Assembly (NCBI GenBank): GCA_022839525.1
Contig: JALHET010000051.1
Span: 1-9,821, forward strand
Direction of reading: 5' to 3'
Length of the DNA stretch: 9,821 nucleotides
Origin: Lentisphaerota bacterium
Lineage (GTDB): Bacteria; Verrucomicrobiota; Kiritimatiellia; RFP12; UBA1067
Positions within the stretch are counted from its first letter, which is position 1. Each line of letters begins with the position of its first letter. The notes beneath the pieces were generated by a model. That model did not search any database. It saw nothing but the letters and a program-made list of their open reading frames with translations, and was not told where the DNA came from. Below, one piece after another: positions 6,769 through 9,821 of the stretch. The position numbers were made by a program, and so were the translations under genes.

Positions 6769-8280
6769 CTAAGGTTTTTTCTGGTCGAGCGCGGCGGGCA
6801 TCGAGAAAAGCCCGAAATCGCTGATGCAGGGACAGGCGGATGCCTGCGTGATGCGCAGCCGCACACGGTCGCTCTGCACCTTCGGCCCGCGTATGAGGCG
6901 GCAGGCTCCGATGCTCTGGCCGTTGGCATACTCTTTCCAGCCGCCGTCCTGCCAAACGTCTACGGCGAACCCGTCTACGCGGTGCCCAAGTTTGATGTTC
7001 TCGCGCAGGCGCACGACGTCAAACCGGGCGACTGCGGGGAGGGTGAGCGTCAGGGTGGCGTTGGTCACGCCGTCGTCGGTGGCCCAATAGGAATAGCGGC
7101 TGCTGTCGAGCGCGTTGGCGGGAGCGTAAGGGTTCGGCGTGTCAGGCGTCGGCGGATTAGCCCGCACATGGCTGGCCGTCGCGACGGCGTTTTCGGCAAA
7201 GTTGACGCTGAAGAGGGTGCGCAGCAGGCTTCCGAAAACGTCCAGCGAGGCGATGTCGGCGTCGCAGACCAGCCCGTTGCGGTCAGGCGCGACGCCGAGG
7301 TTCATGCAGCCGCCTTTGCCGACACTGTTGAAATAGATGTCCATGAGCTGGGCGGGCGTGCGCACGGTGGGATCCTCGTGCGGGTGCCAGAACCAGCCTT
7401 TGCGCAGCGGCACGTCGCACTCGGCGGGCATCCACGCCACACCATTCCGGTGGCCGGCAGGGCCTTCGAGGTGGTTCATCGAGTCGCCATTGGCGGGACG
7501 GGCGGGGTCGGTCTTGCCTTTGGGCGTGAAGGTCGCCCACGACTCGGCGGCGGCGTACCCTTTTTCGTTGCCGACCCAGCGCGCGTCGGGACCCACATCG
7601 CCGAAGATGCAGGCCGATGGCTGGAGCTGCCGAACGATACCCCAGGTGTTCGGCCAATCGTAATAGGTCAGGCGGTCGATACTGCGCTTCTCCCGCGCTC
7701 CCCCATAATAGCCGTCGCCGCCGTTGGCACCGTCGAACCAGACCTCGAAAAGCGTGCCGTATTGGGAGAGCAGTTCCCGGAGCTGCGCCTGATAGACGGG
7801 CAGGTAAGCGGGTGTGCCGTAGGCGGCGTTGTTGCGGTCCCAAGGCGAGCAGTAGAGGCCAAAACGCAGGCCGTGCTTCTTTGCCGCATCGGAGTATTCG
7901 CGCACAAGATCGCCCTTCCCGCCGCGCCAGGGCGATTTGGAGATGTTGTGGGCGGTGGTCTTGGTGGGCCAGAGGCAGAAACCGTCGTGGTGCTTGGCCA
8001 CGAGGATCACGCCTTTCATGCCGCCGCGTTTGAGCGCGGCGGCCACTTGCCCGGCGTCGGGCTTGGCGGGATTGAAGAGCGCGGGATCCTCTTCCCCATA
8101 TCCCCACTCGCGATCGGTGTAAGTGTTGAGCCCGTAATGGATGAGCGAAAAGGTCTCGGTCTCATGCCACCGCAACTGATTCTCGTTGGGTGTCGCGCCG
8201 TAGGGACGCGGTTCTTCAGCGTCAAGGATGCCTGCGGCGAGCCCGCTTAAGACACCCGCCAGCGCCAACGATGACTTCAT
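6769..8280 (-). CDS. Secreted alpha-L-fucosidase, glycoside hydrolase family 29, with C-terminal F5/8 type C (CBM32-like) domain
   Basis: This 503-residue protein reads from ATG at 8280 to TAG at 6769-6771. The start is fixed by the strong ribosome binding site GGAGGA, 5 bases upstream. A signal peptide (MKSSLALAGVLSGLAAG, cleaved near ILDAEE) predicts export. The GH29 barrel shows WHETETFSLIHYGLNTYTDREWG (residues 38-60), KHHDGF (96-101), LYCSPWDR and EVWFDGANG. D183 in the WFDGA motif is the expected nucleophile. E239 in RWVGNEKG is the likely acid/base, assigned by position and therefore less certain. Residues about 359-497 form a discoidin-like beta-sandwich, common in the more linkage-selective GH29 subgroup. 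Family members release alpha-linked L-fucose by a retaining mechanism; alpha-1,3/1,4 linkages are typical for that subgroup. It is divergent from a GH95 fucosidase gene (normally alpha-1,2), so the pair could clear different fucose linkages from one glycan. The large hydrolase gene follows 92 bases downstream. Confidence 0.95.
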   Translation of the reverse strand: MKSSLALAGVLSGLAAGILDAEEPRPYGATPNENQLRWHETETFSLIHYGLNTYTDREWGYGEEDPALFNPAKPDAGQVAAALKRGGMKGVILVAKHHDGFCLWPTKTTAHNISKSPWRGGKGDLVREYSDAAKKHGLRFGLYCSPWDRNNAAYGTPAYLPVYQAQLRELLSQYGTLFEVWFDGANGGDGYYGGAREKRSIDRLTYYDWPNTWGIVRQLQPSACIFGDVGPDARWVGNEKGYAAAESWATFTPKGKTDPARPANGDSMNHLEGPAGHRNGVAWMPAECDVPLRKGWFWHPHEDPTVRTPAQLMDIYFNSVGKGGCMNLGVAPDRNGLVCDADIASLDVFGSLLRTLFSVNFAENAVATASHVRANPPTPDTPNPYAPANALDSSRYSYWATDDGVTNATLTLTLPAVARFDVVRLRENIKLGHRVDGFAVDVWQDGGWKEYANGQSIGACRLIRGPKVQSDRVRLRITQASACPCISDFGLFSMPAALDQKKP

Positions 8281-8285
8281 CCTGT

Positions 8286-8291
8286 TCCTCC
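8286..8291 (-). promoter_or_regulatory. Ribosome binding site of GH29 fucosidase
   Basis: On the - strand the sequence GGAGGA lies 5 bases before ATG 8280. It is the best Shine-Dalgarno match in the window, and it rules out the in-frame open extension up to 8604. Confidence 0.85.
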
Positions 8292-8301
8292 GTTGTCCAA
8301 T

Positions 8302-8330
8302 ACCATAAAGGGTTGTCGCTTTGTCGGCAA
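8302..8330 (-). promoter_or_regulatory. Candidate sigma70-type promoter for GH29 fucosidase
   Basis: Read on the - strand, a -35-like TTGCCG (8330-8325) is followed after 17 bases by a -10-like TATGGT (8307-8302). Transcription would begin near 8295, giving a short leader of about 15 bases that contains the GGAGGA ribosome binding site. The conserved 12-base arm at 8341-8352 sits 10 bases upstream of the -35 box, a common position for an activator site. Prediction by eye only. Confidence 0.45.
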
Positions 8331-8340
8331 GAGGAAAAGA

Positions 8341-8422
8341 GGCGCATTCCCGGTTCAGGGGACTGGGTTCGGCGACTCCTCCTCCCGCCGCCTGACCGCA
8401 GTCAATACAACGGGAATGCGCC
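8341..8422. promoter_or_regulatory. Long-spaced perfect 12-base inverted repeat in the divergent fucosidase control region (candidate operator pair)
   Basis: GGCGCATTCCCG at 8341-8352 is the exact reverse complement of CGGGAATGCGCC at 8411-8422. Read toward each gene, the same 12-mer CGGGAATGCGCC occurs once upstream of GH29 (60 bases before its ATG) and once upstream of GH95 (63 bases before its ATG), in the same relative orientation. Equivalent ends of the two arms are 70-81 bases apart. A second, imperfect inner pair is CGGTTCAGG (8351-8359) and CCTGACCG (8391-8398). The arrangement suggests one regulator controlling both divergent genes. A cruciform-forming element is an alternative. Confidence 0.6.
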
Positions 8423-8450
8423 CTGTCCTTACGTTTTCGGGCGTTTGAAG

Positions 8451-8479
8451 TTGACTCTTTTTTTCCGGGGGCATAAGGT
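8451..8479 (+). promoter_or_regulatory. Candidate sigma70-type promoter for GH95 gene, possibly giving a leaderless or near-leaderless mRNA
   Basis: A -35-like TTGACT (8451-8456) is followed after 17 bases by a weak -10-like TAAGGT (8474-8479). The -10 region resembles that of the divergent GH29 promoter (TAAGGTAT against TATGGTAT). The predicted transcription start falls at about 8485-8486, on the ATG itself. The same AAGG bases (8475-8478) could instead be a weak ribosome binding site if the real promoter lies further upstream. Confidence 0.4.
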
Positions 8480-8485
8480 ATACCA

Positions 8486-9589
8486 ATGAAAATGAAACGG
8501 ACCGCATATTGTGTTTGCCTGTGCCTGTCTGCGCTGTTTGCCGTCGCGGATGGCAAGAACTTGGTGATCTGGGATAACGCCGGCGCCGGGGACAGATGGG
8601 ACATCGCTTATCCGGTTGGCAACGGGCGGCTGGGCGCCATGCCATTCGGGAACTTCCCGAACGAAAAGATTTTGTTAAACGAGGAGACCATTTGGCACCG
8701 CGGTCCTGCCAAGGTCATGCCCGAAGACAGTTTTAAGCATCTGGAGACCGTGCGGCGGCTTGAAGCCGCTGGCGATTACTCCGGAGCCGACCGTGTTTTT
8801 GAGGAAACGTTGCAGCAGGCCGGCATCAACCCGGACAGCTATCAACCGTTCGGTTGGCTGCAGCTTGAATATGTCACCGGAGCGCAACTCCGGCAATGCC
8901 GCCGCGAGCTTGACCTCAAGACCGGCATAGCGAAAACCGTTTATACCTTGGACAATGGCGCTGAAGTGGTTCAGAGCGTTTTTGCCTGCGGGAGTGATGA
9001 CGTGATCGCGGTCACAATCGCGACGGACGGGAAAACCCGAATCCGCGTACGCGTAGACGGCGGGGCGGCCGAAGGCCATGAGATCATCAAGCGGGGTGCC
9101 GCGACCGGTCAAAACGCCACCCGTTACGTCGGCCACATACGCGTGCTGCCCGCTGAAAAAGTCCGAGCCTTCAATCAGTTTCTGGAAGTTTCCGATTCCG
9201 GACAGACCACCATTCTTGTGGCGATCGCCACTGACCTTGACCGCCGCAACCCGGCGGCCAAGCTGGCGGACGGCTGGCAGGGTCAAGCGTCCCAAACGCT
9301 TGACACATTGAACGGTGTCTCAGCCGACAGCCTGCGGCAAAAAGCGGTAAGCGAGCACCGGCACTGCTTTGGGCGGGTCGGTCTGGATATCGGCAAGACC
9401 GGTGACGCCATTCTGTCCTTGCCCACCAGCGAACGCCTCAACCGCATCAAAGCAGGCCGCCACGACGACCCGGACTTGATCGAGACGTATTTCCAGTTCG
9501 GACGTTATCTGCTGATCGCCTCCTCGCGCCCAGGCTCCTTCCCCGCCAACCTGCAGGGCATATGGAATCCCCACGACAAGGCGCCGTGA
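8486..9589 (+). CDS. Alpha-L-fucosidase, glycoside hydrolase family 95, N-terminal part ending at a frameshift
   Basis: This frame encodes 367 residues from ATG 8486 to a TGA at 9587-9589. A signal peptide (MKMKRTAYCVCLCLSALFAVA, cleaved before or near DGKN) predicts export. The GH95 N-terminal beta-sandwich signature is clear: PVGNGRLGAM (43-52) and LNEETIW (64-70). So is the start of the (alpha/alpha)6 barrel: FQFGRYLLIASSR followed by FPANLQGIWN (352-361). Full-length GH95 proteins have about 750-850 residues, so this is roughly the first half. The conserved continuation (W then HLNINLQMNYW) is present directly downstream in another frame. As written, the product lacks every catalytic residue. 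GH95 enzymes release alpha-1,2-linked L-fucose with inversion; some act on alpha-L-galactose. The gene is divergent from GH29 across a shared control region. A sequencing or assembly error is as likely as a real pseudogene. Confidence 0.9.
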   Translation: MKMKRTAYCVCLCLSALFAVADGKNLVIWDNAGAGDRWDIAYPVGNGRLGAMPFGNFPNEKILLNEETIWHRGPAKVMPEDSFKHLETVRRLEAAGDYSGADRVFEETLQQAGINPDSYQPFGWLQLEYVTGAQLRQCRRELDLKTGIAKTVYTLDNGAEVVQSVFACGSDDVIAVTIATDGKTRIRVRVDGGAAEGHEIIKRGAATGQNATRYVGHIRVLPAEKVRAFNQFLEVSDSGQTTILVAIATDLDRRNPAAKLADGWQGQASQTLDTLNGVSADSLRQKAVSEHRHCFGRVGLDIGKTGDAILSLPTSERLNRIKAGRHDDPDLIETYFQFGRYLLIASSRPGSFPANLQGIWNPHDKAP

Positions 9590-9590
9590 G
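9587..9590 (+). other. Apparent single-base deletion (frameshift) in the GH95 gene
   Basis: The sequence reads GCG CCG TGA GTT CAG, giving A-P-stop. Adding one G restores GCG CCG TGG AGT TCA GAC, giving A-P-W-S-S-D. This continues directly into HLNINLQMNYW, and the Trp matches the usual GH95 pattern PPW before the NIN motif. No slippery heptamer or downstream pseudoknot is evident, so programmed frameshifting is unlikely. Confidence 0.85.
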
Positions 9591-9821
9591 TTCAGACTTC
9601 CACCTGAATATCAATCTTCAGATGAATTACTGGCTGGCGGAAACGACCCATCTCGCGGAACTGCACGAGCCCTTGTTGGACTTCATCCGGTATTGCCAGC
9701 CGACTGGACGTGACATGGCGCGCCGTCTTGGCATGGCGGGGTGGTGCATGGGGCATGCCACCGATATTTGGGCGAACGCGAGGGTCATGTCCTCGCGCGT
9801 TTTTTGGGGCGGCTCTTTTTT
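9589..9821 (+). CDS. GH95 alpha-L-fucosidase, catalytic barrel part in the shifted frame, truncated by window edge
   Basis: From codon AGT at 9589 the frame is open to the end of the window and continues the GH95 fold without a gap. HLNINLQMNYW (9601-9633) contains the two Asn residues, codons at 9607 and 9613, that correspond to the catalytic-water-activating Asn pair known from Bifidobacterium bifidum AfcA. LAELHEPLLDFI and GWCMGHATDIW follow as expected in the barrel. The general acid Glu and the second Asp lie beyond the window. It has no start codon or ribosome binding site of its own, so it is the other half of the upstream gene, not a separate gene. The motif GWCMGHATDIW differs from the more common GW-x-x-HH-x-TDIW and may mark a PVC-type subgroup. 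Confidence 0.88.
9777..9805 (+). terminator. Terminator-like hairpin inside the GH95 coding frame
   Basis: A perfect 7-base stem, CGCGAGG (9777-9783) and CCTCGCG (9791-9797), with a 7-base loop is followed by CG and six T (9800-9805). This is the form of an intrinsic terminator. It lies within conserved GH95 coding sequence (NARVMSSRVFWGG), so coding constraint may fully explain it. Confidence 0.3.

Noticed and set aside
6677..6955. N-terminal extension of the large hydrolase up to 6955
   Set aside because: It would overlap the GH29 3' end and place the signal peptide about 100 residues inside the protein. The sequence is Arg/Pro-rich with no domain.
6718..8250. 510-codon open frame on the + strand opposite the GH29 gene
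   Set aside because: It is antisense to a well-supported GH29 gene with a strong ribosome binding site. Its translation is Gly/Ala/Val/Arg-rich with no recognisable domain, as expected from GC-rich antisense frames.
8341..8422. Integron attC site, small transposable element or CRISPR-like repeat
   Set aside because: No attC core boxes, no target-site duplication, no transposase nearby and only two repeat arms. The position relative to both start codons fits a regulatory site better.
8281..8604. N-terminal extension of GH29 up to 8604
   Set aside because: It crosses the divergent control region and the GH95 5' end. The GGAGGA at 8286-8291 and the signal peptide at MKSS fix the start at 8280.
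9580..9600. Programmed ribosomal frameshift in GH95
   Set aside because: No slippery heptamer precedes the TGA and no clear downstream stimulatory structure is seen. A simple one-base loss explains the data.

Overview
The window looks like a carbohydrate-degradation locus from a GC-rich bacterium of the Planctomycetes-Verrucomicrobia-Chlamydiae group. A Kiritimatiellota- or Verrucomicrobiota-like lineage is my best guess. This is inferred from the combination of a Gfo/Idh/MocA oxidoreductase with Tat-exported xylose-isomerase-like proteins, several large secreted glycoside hydrolases, and high GC. No rRNA or other marker gene is present to confirm the taxon.

Layout: six genes fill almost all of the sequence. 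Left part, + strand: a 5'-truncated Gfo/Idh/MocA oxidoreductase (1-1226) and two xylose-isomerase-like TIM-barrel proteins with twin-arginine signals (1263-2129 and 2146-3006). They are separated by 36 and 16 bases and look like one operon whose promoter lies before the window. Middle, - strand: an alpha-L-fucosidase of family GH29 (8280 down to 6769), then a very large secreted protein (6676 down to 2993). The large protein has a glycoside-hydrolase-like barrel and a C-terminal carbohydrate-binding-like domain. Its 3' end overlaps the 3' end of the third + strand gene by 14 bases. Right part, + strand: an alpha-L-fucosidase of family GH95 (from 8486). Its reading frame is broken by an apparent one-base loss at about 9587-9590, and it runs off the window in the other frame.

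The two fucosidase genes are divergent and share a 205-base control region (8281-8485). This region carries a perfect 12-base inverted repeat placed almost symmetrically, about 60 bases upstream of each start codon, and a plausible sigma70-type promoter in each direction. It is the clearest non-coding signal in the window.

Together the genes suggest stripping of fucose from a complex fucosylated glycan outside the cytoplasm (GH29 and GH95), attack on the backbone or another linkage by the large enzyme, and possibly oxidation and isomerisation or elimination chemistry on released sugars by the Tat-exported set. The link between the hydrolytic and oxidoreductive halves is inference from proximity. 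No transporter, sulfatase, regulator, RNA gene, CRISPR array or insertion sequence is visible.
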